Assembly: GCA_036274075.1 (NCBI GenBank)
Contig: DASUGK010000017.1
Coordinates: 1-24,302 of the forward strand
Direction of reading: 5' to 3'
Origin: CADEED01 sp036274075
GTDB taxonomy: Bacteria > Pseudomonadota > Gammaproteobacteria > Steroidobacterales > Steroidobacteraceae
Length of the DNA stretch: 24,302 nucleotides
Every line of letters starts with the position of its first letter. Position 1 is the stretch's first letter. Both the position numbers and the translations under genes were made by a program. The notes below the pieces were generated by a model. The model saw only the letters and a list, made by a program, of their open reading frames with translations, was not told the origin of the DNA and did not search any database. Of the stretch, positions 1 through 9,479 are shown one piece after another.

Positions 1-1158
<1,158 letters not shown>

Positions 1159-1167
1159 GAAGAAAGG

Positions 1168-1193
1168 AAAAGGCCGCGGAGAAGCGGCCTTTT
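1168..1193 (+). terminator. Rho-independent terminator of rpoD
   Basis: A perfect 10-bp stem AAAAGGCCGC / GCGGCCTTTT with a 6-base loop lies 10 bases after the rpoD stop and ends in a short T run. It is the only clear intrinsic terminator seen in the window. Its A/T-flanked stem could act in both directions, but only rpoD abuts it. Confidence 0.85.
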
Positions 1194-1209
1194 CGTCGGG
1201 AGGTGACGA

Positions 1210-1911
1210 ATGGGCGGTGGTACGCGCATGCGCACGTTGACGATGAGTCGCTGCGCCCTGGCGCTGATGTGGATCGCGAGCTCGTATACGGCGGCGGAAC
1301 AGGCTGCGACGCCCGAACCCTACTTCGCCATCGGCGAATGGCGCATCGGTATGCCGCGGGATGAAGCACTCAGCCATTTCACCGCGGTAGAGGCGCTCGA
1401 GACTCCCGGTCATTTCCGGGCCACGGCCGAGTCTAGATTCGGCACCGTGCCGGCTGTCCTCACTTTCACCGGCGACCGGCTCGAAACCGTCGAGCTCACC
1501 TTCTACGAAGGCAACGATCGCGACGCGGCCTTGCAGAGCTTGTTAGGCGTGCTGCAGGGCATGCACGAGGCATTCGGCGGCTCGAACTTCGAAGGGGGCC
1601 TCAAGTACCACGATGACCCGAAGGGCGAGTCCATCCGCTTCGTGATCGAGGGAATGATCGAGAAGATCGACACATCGCTGGAGAAGGGCCGCAAGAAGGC
1701 GCAGCGGAAGAAGCAGGACCCGACGTCCTACACCATGGTGTTCAGCTACTGGACTGAATACGAATCGCGCGACAACTTTCTCTATGGTCAGTACGTCTTC
1801 GATCGCGACCTGCAGAGGGTGCGCGTCAAGTTGTGGGAAGACCGGGCTTTCGTGAAATCGCGCGTGCCCGCCAACATCCACCTGCGGGGCGAGAGCGAGG
1901 CGCCGCGATAA
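1210..1911 (+). CDS. Secreted hypothetical protein
   Basis: The protein has 233 residues. The ATG is preceded at 6 bases by GGGAGG (1198-1203), which fixes the start. The first 30 residues form a signal peptide: a basic start with an internal MRTLTMSR, a hydrophobic core CALALMWIASSY, and an Ala-rich cleavage region TAAEQAA. The mature part is soluble and mixed alpha/beta, opening with FAIGEWRIGMPRDEAL. It has a very basic patch around EKGRKKAQRKKQ and an aromatic-rich C-terminal half. I do not recognise a family and assign no function; export to the periplasm is inferred from the signal sequence. It lies just downstream of the rpoD terminator, so it is probably transcribed from its own promoter or by read-through. 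It is convergent with the haloperoxidase gene, 27 bases away. Confidence 0.8.
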   Translation: MGGGTRMRTLTMSRCALALMWIASSYTAAEQAATPEPYFAIGEWRIGMPRDEALSHFTAVEALETPGHFRATAESRFGTVPAVLTFTGDRLETVELTFYEGNDRDAALQSLLGVLQGMHEAFGGSNFEGGLKYHDDPKGESIRFVIEGMIEKIDTSLEKGRKKAQRKKQDPTSYTMVFSYWTEYESRDNFLYGQYVFDRDLQRVRVKLWEDRAFVKSRVPANIHLRGESEAPR

Positions 1912-1938
1912 GCCATTCGCGACGCCTCGCCCCAGTGC

Positions 1939-3210
1939 TCAGTCGATGTCATGCGGCCGCCAGAACACGCGGCGCAGGTTGTGCGCGAGCACGTAACGCG
2001 CGACCTTCGTTCCCTGGCGTGCGCCGGCTTCCTGGTCGAAGCGGAAGTGAATGCCGCCGTACACCCGCGCGTCGTCGATGTCGCGGGTTATCTGCTCGAG
2101 GCTGTGGTACTGCAGGACGATGCCGGGCAGCGCCGGGGTCGACAGCTCGATGAAGTGCCAGCGCTTGCCGAAGAATCGCTCCAGCACCTCGCGAGCCGCG
2201 TAGCTGGCACTGGCATGCGCGGACGGGTAACTCGGAAAACACGGCGTCGTGATGAAAGGCACGAAGTCCGCATCCGCGCGTGTCAGGCGATTGCCGTCGG
2301 CATCACCACCGCGGATCGCGGTCTCCGGCCGCCACAGACGGTAGTGATACTTGGTCTCCATGACACTCACGAGCGCATCGCTGATCGCCATGTTCAGCAG
2401 CGCGAAGAGGCGCGCATTGGCGGAAAGCGACGTGCCGCGCGCGAGCGTGATCTGCCGCGCCGTGGGATTCCACACGCCGACGGCCAGCACGATGTTGTAG
2501 AACTGCACGACATCAGCCCGGTCCTGCGAGCGCTTCGAGCTGACCGCTCCGCCCAGGGTCCTGACCTCGTGGAAGTCCCCGGCGTACCGTCCGCTGGTGA
2601 GCGCGGGTGGCGGGGCCGAGCGGAATTGCTCACTCGATTCGATGCCGAACGGGATGACGTCCTGCCAGTGACGCAGGATTCCGCCGGCCGGCGGACAACC
2701 CGGCGTCACCTGCCATTCACCGGCCGCCGTGGATGCGGGTAGATGGAAGCGTGGCGGCGCCGAACCATCGTTGGCGCGCAACGAGATGAGCGCGGCGGCC
2801 GCGGCCTGGCCGACCGCGATGCCATTTTCCCTGGCAGCCCCGTCACTGATGGCCGCGAGCGACGTGGCGCGCGCCGCATCCAGCGAGGCGGCGCTGGCTG
2901 GGAAGTAGTGAGACAGCACGCCATGCGCCGCCGCGATCGCAGCCGCCTCGGACGAGGCGCCGCGTGGCGCAGTGAGCGAACCCAGGTAGGGGTCGTAGTC
3001 GCGTTCGATCGTATTGACGGCTTCGAACACGGCCAGCTGCGTGGTCGCCGCGAACCGGCCCGCGGCGAACGGATTGACCGCCGGGGTCTGGCTCGCGAAG
3101 GTGGCGAGCATGATCTCGTTCCAGTCGGTGACGGCGTCGGCCCTGGCGGCCGGCTGAATCAGCAACAGCGCCACCAGGGCGCTGAAAAATCCGGGTGATC
3201 TGGTGCTCAT
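1939..3210 (-). CDS. Secreted vanadium-dependent haloperoxidase / PAP2-type acid phosphatase family protein
   Basis: The protein has 423 residues. The start is the ATG at 3208-3210, with AGGAGGG 8 bases upstream, followed by a signal peptide (FFSALVALLLIQPAARA). The three-part signature of vanadium chloroperoxidases and class A acid phosphatases is complete: K287-x6-R294-P295, PSAH at 329-332, and R382-x5-H388-x3-D392. In the family these residues bind vanadate or phosphate, and the last His is the covalent or apical ligand. The length and the Ala-rich helical N-terminal half fit secreted bacterial haloperoxidase-like proteins rather than small lipid phosphatases. The protein should act in the periplasm or outside, as a halide peroxidase or a phosphatase; sequence alone does not separate these. 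An in-frame extension to 3333 is possible but lacks a ribosome site and would bury the signal peptide. It is divergent from the winged-helix/FHA gene. Confidence 0.88.
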   Translation of the reverse strand: MSTRSPGFFSALVALLLIQPAARADAVTDWNEIMLATFASQTPAVNPFAAGRFAATTQLAVFEAVNTIERDYDPYLGSLTAPRGASSEAAAIAAAHGVLSHYFPASAASLDAARATSLAAISDGAARENGIAVGQAAAAALISLRANDGSAPPRFHLPASTAAGEWQVTPGCPPAGGILRHWQDVIPFGIESSEQFRSAPPPALTSGRYAGDFHEVRTLGGAVSSKRSQDRADVVQFYNIVLAVGVWNPTARQITLARGTSLSANARLFALLNMAISDALVSVMETKYHYRLWRPETAIRGGDADGNRLTRADADFVPFITTPCFPSYPSAHASASYAAREVLERFFGKRWHFIELSTPALPGIVLQYHSLEQITRDIDDARVYGGIHFRFDQEAGARQGTKVARYVLAHNLRRVFWRPHDID

Positions 3211-3270
3211 CGACGTTCCCTCCTGGCTAACTGTTGTCTGCAGCCTGCGTCGGCGGTAACGTCGAAGTCG

Positions 3271-3303
3271 GGGGCATTCGCGGGGAAAACGCGGGGAATC
3301 GAC
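3271..3303 (+). promoter_or_regulatory. Three 11-bp direct repeats, candidate operator
   Basis: Three consecutive 11-mers read GGGGCATTCGC, GGGGAAAACGC and GGGGAATCGAC, each starting exactly 11 bases after the last. The pair CGCGGGGAA (3279-3287 and 3290-3298) is a perfect match. Direct repeats at one helical turn are the usual site layout for OmpR/PhoB-type winged helices. The next gene, 11 bases downstream, encodes one. Autoregulation is an inference. Confidence 0.5.
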
Positions 3304-3314
3304 CAGAGGCCGCC

Positions 3315-3983
3315 ATGATTCGATTTGGCCCATTCGAATTCGACGCGCCGCAACGGCGACTGCTGCGCGAAGGCAGCGAAGTTCATCTCACTCCCAAGTC
3401 CTTCGACCTGCTCGCAGCGTTGATCGATGCCGCCCCACGGGTGCTGCCGAAGCGCGAAATCCACGAACGTCTGTGGCCCGGTGGCGTGGTGTCCGACGCC
3501 ACGCTCGTGGGAATGGTGAAGGAGTTGCGGCGCGCGCTCGGCGACCACGACTCCGGGGCTTCGCTGATCCGCACCGTGCATCGCATTGGCTATTCGTTCG
3601 ACGCCGCGCTCACTCCGGTCGCACCGCGAGCCGAGAATGGCTGGTGCTGGCTCATCACGTCCGGGCGGCGCGTGCCGCTCGTCGAGGGCGCGAACACCAT
3701 CGGCCGTGATCCGCGCTCCTGGCTGCCACTCGACCATGCGACGGTTTCACGGCATCACGCGCGCATCATTCTCAGCGCCACCGGGACATTGCTGGAGGAT
3801 CTCGGCAGCAAGAACGGCACACGCGTCGGCAACGTGCGGGTGACGGGTTCCGTCGTCCTGCGAGACGGCGATCGGGTCACCTTCGGTGATGTCGTGGTGA
3901 CGTACCGGGAAGCCCCGGCGGAATTGCCCACCGCGACGCTGGCGAGCCGCACCGTTGACGCCGCTTCCAGCATCGAGCCGTGA
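3315..3983 (+). CDS. Winged-helix DNA-binding (OmpR/PhoB type) plus FHA domain regulator
   Basis: The protein has 222 residues from the ATG at 3315; earlier in-frame starts lack the conserved opening IRFGPFEFD and would run into the repeats. Residues 2-97 form a Trans_reg_C winged helix (LTPKSFDLLAALI, then LRRALGD and IRTVHRIGYSF). Residues 110-200 form an FHA domain with the phosphothreonine-binding residues in place: G130-R131, S145-R-H-H, and the GSKNGT loop at 164-169. It has no receiver domain, so it is not a normal response regulator. It should bind DNA and dock on a phosphothreonine partner. Its stop TGA shares a base with the ATG of the kinase gene (TGATG), which makes that kinase the obvious partner. 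The Mycobacterium EmbR (winged helix-BTAD-FHA)/PknH pair is the known analogue; this one lacks BTAD and has the domains in compact form. Confidence 0.88.
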   Translation: MIRFGPFEFDAPQRRLLREGSEVHLTPKSFDLLAALIDAAPRVLPKREIHERLWPGGVVSDATLVGMVKELRRALGDHDSGASLIRTVHRIGYSFDAALTPVAPRAENGWCWLITSGRRVPLVEGANTIGRDPRSWLPLDHATVSRHHARIILSATGTLLEDLGSKNGTRVGNVRVTGSVVLRDGDRVTFGDVVVTYREAPAELPTATLASRTVDAASSIEP

Positions 3984-6628
3984 TGCTCGCTCCCGGTTCC
4001 CGGCTGGGCCATTACGAGGTCGTCGGTGCGCTCGGCGCGGGTGGCATGGGCGAGGTGTACCGCGCGCGTGACTCGCGCCTCGGGCGCGACGTGGCGCTGA
4101 AAGTCCTGCCCGCGCACGTGGCCGCCAACCCCCAGCGCCTGGCGCGCTTCGACCGCGAAGCACGCATGCTCGCCTCGCTGAGTCATCCGAATATCGCCAC
4201 GCTGTACGGCATCGAAGAATCGCCGGGGACTCCCGCGCTGGTCATCGAACTCGTCGAAGGCCAGACACTCGCGGAAAAACTGCGCGGCGACGATGGCAGG
4301 CCGGTTCGCATGCCGCTGGCCGAGGCACTGGCTATCGCGCGCCAGATCGCCGCGGCGCTCGATGCGGCCCACGAGCGCGGCATCGTTCATCGCGACCTGA
4401 AGCCGGCCAATATTGCGCTGCGCCCGGATGGCGCCGTGAAAGTGCTCGACTTCGGCCTGGCAAAGGCGTTCGAATTCCGGCAGTCAGCGGAGGGTTACGA
4501 CCCGACGATCACCGCGGGCCTTCAGCCGGGCGCGGTGCTCGGCACTCCCGCGTACATGAGCCCCGAGCAGGCGCGCGGGCAGCCGGTGGACAAGCGTACG
4601 GATATCTGGGCATTCGGCTGCGTGTTGTATGAAATGCTGAGCGGCCAGCGCGCTTTTCCTGGCGAGCACGGCTCGGAGGTGGTCGCCAGGGTCATCGAAC
4701 GTGAGCCCGACTTCGCCGTATTGCCCGATGGCACGCCGGCGTCCGTGCGCAGGTTGTTGTGCAAGTGCTTCGAGAAAGACCCGAGGCGGCGCCTGCGCGA
4801 CATTGGTGACGCCGGGTTCGACCTCGACGAACAAGTTGACGAGACTGCCCGCGCGGCGCAGGCCACGCGCCGCGCGTGGATGACGCCTGCACTGGCGCTC
4901 GCCGGCGTGCTCTTGCTCGCCATCGCCGGCGTGATGTGGCTCGGGCGGGAAAAGCCGCCCGCGGCGCCGGTTCAGTTCACGATCGCGCCACCGCCGCAGC
5001 ACATACTTGTGGGCCCGCCTGTGCCATCACCGCGCGGAGAGCGACTCGCCTTCGTCGCGATGTCACCAGCCGGTGAATCGGCGCTGTGGCTGCGGCCGCG
5101 TGACACCACCGAGGCGCGGCGCATCGCCGGAACCGAGGGGGCCCTGCGGCCGTTCTGGTCGCCGGATGGGCGATTCGTCGGTTTCCATTCGAATGGCATC
5201 GTGAAACGTGTCGATCCCGATCGCGGGCCGGTGCAGAGCGTCGTCCGCGCGGCCATGCCGTTTGCAGGTGCTTCCTGGAACGCCGATGGCGTGCTCCTGT
5301 TCGCGCCGACCAATCGTGCGCCGCTGCACCGCGTGGCCGCGGCGGGAGGCGAACCCGTCCCGGTGACCACACTCGACGCGGAGCGCGGCGAGAACTCGCA
5401 TCGTTTTCCCCATTTCCTTCCCGACGGCCGGCATTTCCTGTTCACGGCAAGGGCTGCGCGCCGCGAGAACACCGGCATCTACGTGGGCTCGCTGGATTCC
5501 GGACGGGTCAAGTGGCTGCTGCCTGCCCTGTCGCCGGCGGTCTACGTACCGCCCGGCTATGTTCTGTTCGTGCGCGATGGCGCGCTCCTCGCGCAGCGCT
5601 TCGATGCGCGCACGCTCGCGCTGTCGGGCGACGCACGGGCTATCTACAGCGGGATCGATCACCAGCCGCACGGGGCGGAGGCCGCGTTCGCCGCATCCGC
5701 GGACGGAACAGTTCTCGCCTGGACTCGCGAAGTGGCGCGGGAACTTCAATGGTACGACCGCGACGGCGCGCCCCTCGGTGTCATCGCCGCGAATGCCGGT
5801 TACGAGCAACTCCGCCTGTCTCCCGACGGGAAACGCGCCGCGGTGGTCATGCCGGACGGCGATACGGGAAACCGGGACATCTGGGTGGTCGAGCTCGAAT
5901 CGGGTGCACTGACCAGGCTCACCTCGCACCCGGCCAACGACTGGTTCCCGGTCTGGTCGCCGGACGGCTCCGAGCTCCTGTTCGCGTCCGAGCGCGACGA
6001 GAGAACCGGCCTCTACAGAACACCCTCCTCCGGTGCCGCGAGTGACGATCCACAACTGGTGCTCGCGGCGGACCGGACGACGTGGCGCGAACACTTTCCC
6101 ACCGACTGGTCAGCGGATGGTCAGTACGCGGTGTTCCATGCATTCCCGCAGGGACGCAATCGCGGCGGGGGCATGTACCTGTTGCCGCTGCACGGCGCCC
6201 GGACGCCGCGACGTCTCACCGAAGGCTCATTCACCGAATGGATCGGCAGTTTTTCTCCCGACGGCAAGTGGCTGGCGTTCGTTTCGGACGAATCGGGTGC
6301 CGATGAAATCTACGTGCGATCGCTGGCTTCATCGAAGCGATACCGGGTCTCGGTGGGGGGCGGCGGTCATCCGCGCTGGCGACGCGACGGCCGGGAGTTG
6401 TTCTTCATCAGCCCCGACAACCGTCTCATGTCCAGCACGGTCGACCTCGCCGGCGATTTCACGCATTTGCCTCCCCGGCCGCTGTTCACGGGCTGCGGAT
6501 CGCGGCCGCTGGCATGGGATTCTAACTACGACATCACCGCCGATGGCAGCCGAAGCCTGTGGCGATGCAACTCCGGCAGTGCGGACACTGGGACGGTCGC
6601 GGTAGACTGGCAGAGCGCGCTTCGTTGA
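3983..6628 (+). CDS. Transmembrane Ser/Thr protein kinase with C-terminal TolB-like beta-propeller
   Basis: The protein has 881 residues. It starts at the ATG overlapping the upstream stop; a GTG one codon earlier is also possible. Residues 10-275 form a Hanks-type kinase with a Gly loop GALGAGGMGEV, catalytic K40, HRDLKPAN with D138, DFG at 156-158 and GTPAYMSPE at 187-195, so activity is expected. A single membrane segment lies at about 301-321. The remaining roughly 550 residues carry repeated PD40/WD40-like blades (SPDGRFVGF, LPDGRHFLF, SPDGKRAAV, SPDGSELLF, SADGQYAVF, SPDGKWLAF, RRDGRELFF), as in TolB and related propellers. The topology puts the kinase in the cytoplasm and the propeller outside the inner membrane, so it should sense an envelope or periplasmic ligand and phosphorylate targets, probably including the FHA regulator. 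The ligand is unknown. Confidence 0.92.
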   Translation: MLAPGSRLGHYEVVGALGAGGMGEVYRARDSRLGRDVALKVLPAHVAANPQRLARFDREARMLASLSHPNIATLYGIEESPGTPALVIELVEGQTLAEKLRGDDGRPVRMPLAEALAIARQIAAALDAAHERGIVHRDLKPANIALRPDGAVKVLDFGLAKAFEFRQSAEGYDPTITAGLQPGAVLGTPAYMSPEQARGQPVDKRTDIWAFGCVLYEMLSGQRAFPGEHGSEVVARVIEREPDFAVLPDGTPASVRRLLCKCFEKDPRRRLRDIGDAGFDLDEQVDETARAAQATRRAWMTPALALAGVLLLAIAGVMWLGREKPPAAPVQFTIAPPPQHILVGPPVPSPRGERLAFVAMSPAGESALWLRPRDTTEARRIAGTEGALRPFWSPDGRFVGFHSNGIVKRVDPDRGPVQSVVRAAMPFAGASWNADGVLLFAPTNRAPLHRVAAAGGEPVPVTTLDAERGENSHRFPHFLPDGRHFLFTARAARRENTGIYVGSLDSGRVKWLLPALSPAVYVPPGYVLFVRDGALLAQRFDARTLALSGDARAIYSGIDHQPHGAEAAFAASADGTVLAWTREVARELQWYDRDGAPLGVIAANAGYEQLRLSPDGKRAAVVMPDGDTGNRDIWVVELESGALTRLTSHPANDWFPVWSPDGSELLFASERDERTGLYRTPSSGAASDDPQLVLAADRTTWREHFPTDWSADGQYAVFHAFPQGRNRGGGMYLLPLHGARTPRRLTEGSFTEWIGSFSPDGKWLAFVSDESGADEIYVRSLASSKRYRVSVGGGGHPRWRRDGRELFFISPDNRLMSSTVDLAGDFTHLPPRPLFTGCGSRPLAWDSNYDITADGSRSLWRCNSGSADTGTVAVDWQSALR

Positions 6629-6650
6629 AATCCAACCGGGAGAAAAAAGA

Positions 6651-7187
6651 ATGAACCAGAAGTTGCCCGCCCTGTCGGCTGCCTGCTTGTTGGCCCTCGC
6701 CGGAACCGGCAGCGCATCCGAGCCACCGCGGCATGATTTCGAATGTGACACTCCCGCCGGACATTTTTCCTACTGGAACCGCACGGTCTCGGGCCCTGGC
6801 ATCGATGTCACCGGCGCCGTGACTGTCAACGAACTACGCACGGACAAGAAGTGGATCCCCGTGGCACTCGTTTCGCTGCGCGGCGGCGCAGATGAGAGAG
6901 AGAATTTTGGACTTCGCCTGTACACGCTGCCGAAGGTGCCCGACAACTACTTCCTGGAGATCGTGAAGCCGAGCGGCAACGAGAAACTGGGGCTCGGGCT
7001 CGTGCCGAGCACCAAGGACGCGATTCCTTTCGAACTCCACCTCGATGGCTCGGGCCAGCTCCGCGTCTCCCTTGCCGGCCTGGAAGCCACCACTCCGGTG
7101 GGAGATTTCAAAGCCTCGAGCTTGCAGATGTCCTGCTCCACCGGCGACTTCGAGTTCAAGGACGTCGTCGTCAAGGACGCCGGCTAG
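6651..7187 (+). CDS. Small secreted hypothetical protein in the kinase operon
   Basis: The protein has 178 residues. The ATG follows the kinase stop by 22 bases, with GGGAG 8 bases upstream, so it is very likely co-transcribed. A signal peptide occupies residues 1-22 (LPALSAACLLALAGTGSAS). The mature part contains two cysteines (in FECDTP and near the end in QMSCST) that could form a disulphide. Its alternating hydrophobic pattern suggests an all-beta jelly-roll fold. I do not recognise a family. Its place behind a kinase with an external propeller makes a ligand, modulator or output of that sensor plausible; this is inference. Its TAG stop shares the palindrome CTAG with the stop of the convergent DUF5916 gene, so no intergenic space remains. 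Confidence 0.8.
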   Translation: MNQKLPALSAACLLALAGTGSASEPPRHDFECDTPAGHFSYWNRTVSGPGIDVTGAVTVNELRTDKKWIPVALVSLRGGADERENFGLRLYTLPKVPDNYFLEIVKPSGNEKLGLGLVPSTKDAIPFELHLDGSGQLRVSLAGLEATTPVGDFKASSLQMSCSTGDFEFKDVVVKDAG

Positions 7188-9370
7188 AACCGCAGGTCGT
7201 GGTTGTACTTGAGCGCGACCAGCCAGCTGGTCTCGTCGGGGCCCTGGCCCATGCCCTGGCGGCCATGGTTCACGACCAGATAGGCATTGCGCCCGGCCCG
7301 CGGCGTCCAGTGCAGGCGGCTGTTGACGCCCAGCACCTCGGAGACGTTGTCGTATTGCGCGACGTTGGTCCACGACCAGTGTGAATCGAACGCCACGGTC
7401 ACGCCCGCCGACATCAGCCGCACGATGAAGTCGCCTCCGGGAAGCCGGATGTGATCCTGCAACTGCGAGACGTACAGGTTCAGGTGACGGTTCGGTTTCC
7501 AGGCCAGCTCGACTTCGCCGGCCCAATGTGTGCCCTCGTAGTACTCGCCGCCGCGCAGCGTGACGCTGCCCGAGACCTTGCGCGCCGCGTTGGCGGTGAG
7601 CTGGGCCCGGCCTTCGAGGAACTCGTACGAGCCGGCAGGGATCACCACCTGGCGCGAGCCGTCTCTCGATGCATAGATGGTGAAGTCTTCGTGGAACTGC
7701 TCGCGCGTGTCGTACACGCCCAGCCAGGCCAGGTCACCGTACTGGTTGCCGGCGCTCACGTGCAGCCCGGCGAGGCTCGAGCCCAGCTCACCATCGGCCA
7801 GCGTGTCGGCCTGGTAGTACTCGCCCGCCACCTCGACCAGCGAAAGCTTCCGGTCGCGGCCGAAGCGCCAGCGATAACCACCTTCGGATGTGAAATCCTC
7901 GATGCCCGAACGGTTCACGAAACCCATCGCCGGTGCGAATGCATCTTCGATGTGCTTGTAAGCCGCCGATCCGAACCAGCCGACCGGCCGCGAGGTTTCA
8001 AGCGCCAGGCCCCAGGCCTCTCCCGCCCCGACTCCGTCGCCGCTGTCGCTGTGCTGGAACCAGCCGTCGAAGCGCACCGCCCGGCCACCGGCCAGGCGGG
8101 AATTGCGAAGGCTGAAGTCCACGCCCGTCAGCGTGTTGTCGAATTCCGAATGCGGGTCGCCGTGGGTCAGGATCGCGCCGACGCTGGATTCCTCGAACAT
8201 GTGTTTCGCCATACGCGCCACCAGCAGGTCGCGCGCGCCCACGCCGGTTTCCGGATCCTCGCCCTGGCGGATGTACAAAGATCCCAGGTCCAGCCCGCCG
8301 AAATGGCCGCTGACCTTGCCGCCGTAGTCGATGTCGATTGGCCGGCCGAAGCGATTCAAGCCGATGCTGCGCGAGAAGAAGGGACGGCCGTTGTCCTCGA
8401 GCTGGCCGAACTCGAAGATGTCGGCGTCGCGCAGGAAAAAGTCGCGCTTCTCGGGAAAGAACAGCGAGAAGCGGGTGAGGTTCACGCGGCGGCTGTCCAC
8501 GTCGGTGGCGGAGAAATCCGTGTTGACCGTGAGTGCGCCGGTGAGCTCGGGCGTGAAGCGGTAGAACACATCCAGCGACGGCTCGACCTCGTTGCTCGCA
8601 GTCCCGTCCGGCGCCTCCACCGCGCGCGCCACGACGGACGGGACGATGCCCAGCCCCAGGCCCTGTCGCAGGTCGGCGAAACCCGAGGCGGCGCCATTGG
8701 TGGACGGGTTCACCTGCTGCCCGCGCGAGCTCCAGGCGATGTATTCGTTGGTGCGCGCGATGCGCCGCTCGAAATTGAATCCCCAGGTGTCGGTGTCGGG
8801 ATTGAACGAGAGCGAGCTGAACGGCAATTCGAATTCCGCCGTCCAGCCCTGTTCGTCCCGGCGGGCCTCGCCCTGCCAGATGCCGCTCCAGTCGTGGTCG
8901 AGCCCGCTGATGTTCTTGAAGGCGCCGTCCCAGCGCACGCCGTTCGCGTTCACGATGAAGAAGTAGCCGTTGCGCCGCGCATTCCAGGGATCGACGTCGA
9001 AGCCGAACCAGTCGTCGTCCCATATCTTGGCGTCGGATCCCTGCTTCTGGATGTTGGCCGTGATCTTCGCCGGATCCTGGTACAGGCGTGCGCCCACGTA
9101 GACCGCGTCCTTGGTGAAATACACGCGGACTTCGGTACGTTCACCGGCCGGCGCGAATTCGATCGGCTCGACCTGGTGGAAATCTCCGACCAGGGTCGCC
9201 TGCTCCCACGTCTCCTCGTCGAGGACGCCATCGATACGCGGTGCCGTCTCCAGCCGCGCGATGTGCAACTGCTTGCCGGCGCTCTCCGTGGCTGCGGCGG
9301 TGCCTGTGAGCGCCAGGCCCAGTGCAATGATGGCGACCCAATTCCTGTATTCCAGATTCGTACGAGTCAT
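7184..9370 (-). CDS. DUF5916-type protein: CBM9/DOMON-like N-domain plus outer-membrane beta-barrel
   Basis: The protein has 728 residues. The ATG has AGGGGAC upstream, and residues 1-28 form a signal peptide (WVAIIALGLALTGTAAA). Residues about 35-230 resemble the carbohydrate-binding family 9 / DOMON-like fold: an IDGVLDEETWEQA opening, DDDWFGFDVDPWNARRNGY, then FIVNANG. From about 250 on come the hallmark DUF5916 segment (DVDSRRVNLTRFSLFFPEKR) and alternating amphipathic strands. The chain ends in Phe, as outer-membrane barrels do. The family is common in Bacteroidetes, Acidobacteria and Xanthomonadales, and its function is not established. A role in binding or uptake of polymers at the outer membrane is a guess from the domains. 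It is divergent from the ECF sigma/kinase pair, which could control it. Confidence 0.85.
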   Translation of the reverse strand: MTRTNLEYRNWVAIIALGLALTGTAAATESAGKQLHIARLETAPRIDGVLDEETWEQATLVGDFHQVEPIEFAPAGERTEVRVYFTKDAVYVGARLYQDPAKITANIQKQGSDAKIWDDDWFGFDVDPWNARRNGYFFIVNANGVRWDGAFKNISGLDHDWSGIWQGEARRDEQGWTAEFELPFSSLSFNPDTDTWGFNFERRIARTNEYIAWSSRGQQVNPSTNGAASGFADLRQGLGLGIVPSVVARAVEAPDGTASNEVEPSLDVFYRFTPELTGALTVNTDFSATDVDSRRVNLTRFSLFFPEKRDFFLRDADIFEFGQLEDNGRPFFSRSIGLNRFGRPIDIDYGGKVSGHFGGLDLGSLYIRQGEDPETGVGARDLLVARMAKHMFEESSVGAILTHGDPHSEFDNTLTGVDFSLRNSRLAGGRAVRFDGWFQHSDSGDGVGAGEAWGLALETSRPVGWFGSAAYKHIEDAFAPAMGFVNRSGIEDFTSEGGYRWRFGRDRKLSLVEVAGEYYQADTLADGELGSSLAGLHVSAGNQYGDLAWLGVYDTREQFHEDFTIYASRDGSRQVVIPAGSYEFLEGRAQLTANAARKVSGSVTLRGGEYYEGTHWAGEVELAWKPNRHLNLYVSQLQDHIRLPGGDFIVRLMSAGVTVAFDSHWSWTNVAQYDNVSEVLGVNSRLHWTPRAGRNAYLVVNHGRQGMGQGPDETSWLVALKYNHDLRF

Positions 9371-9389
9371 CGGCGTCCCCTGGTCGTCT

Positions 9390-9413
9390 GGCAGGCGGGA
9401 AATCCGCCCTGCC
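9390..9413 (-). other. Hairpin in the divergent DUF5916/ECF sigma region
   Basis: GGCAG-GCGG pairs with CCGC-C-CTGCC around the loop GAAAT, giving nine base pairs with one bulged C. It lies 20 bases upstream of the DUF5916 start, within its probable mRNA leader. It could be a translational control element or a dyad operator. There is no T run, so it is not a terminator. Confidence 0.35.
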
Positions 9414-9479
9414 CTTCAGGACACCGTCCGTCCGGCAAACACGACATGTCTCCGCTAACATTCCCGCCGAAGGTCTCGA

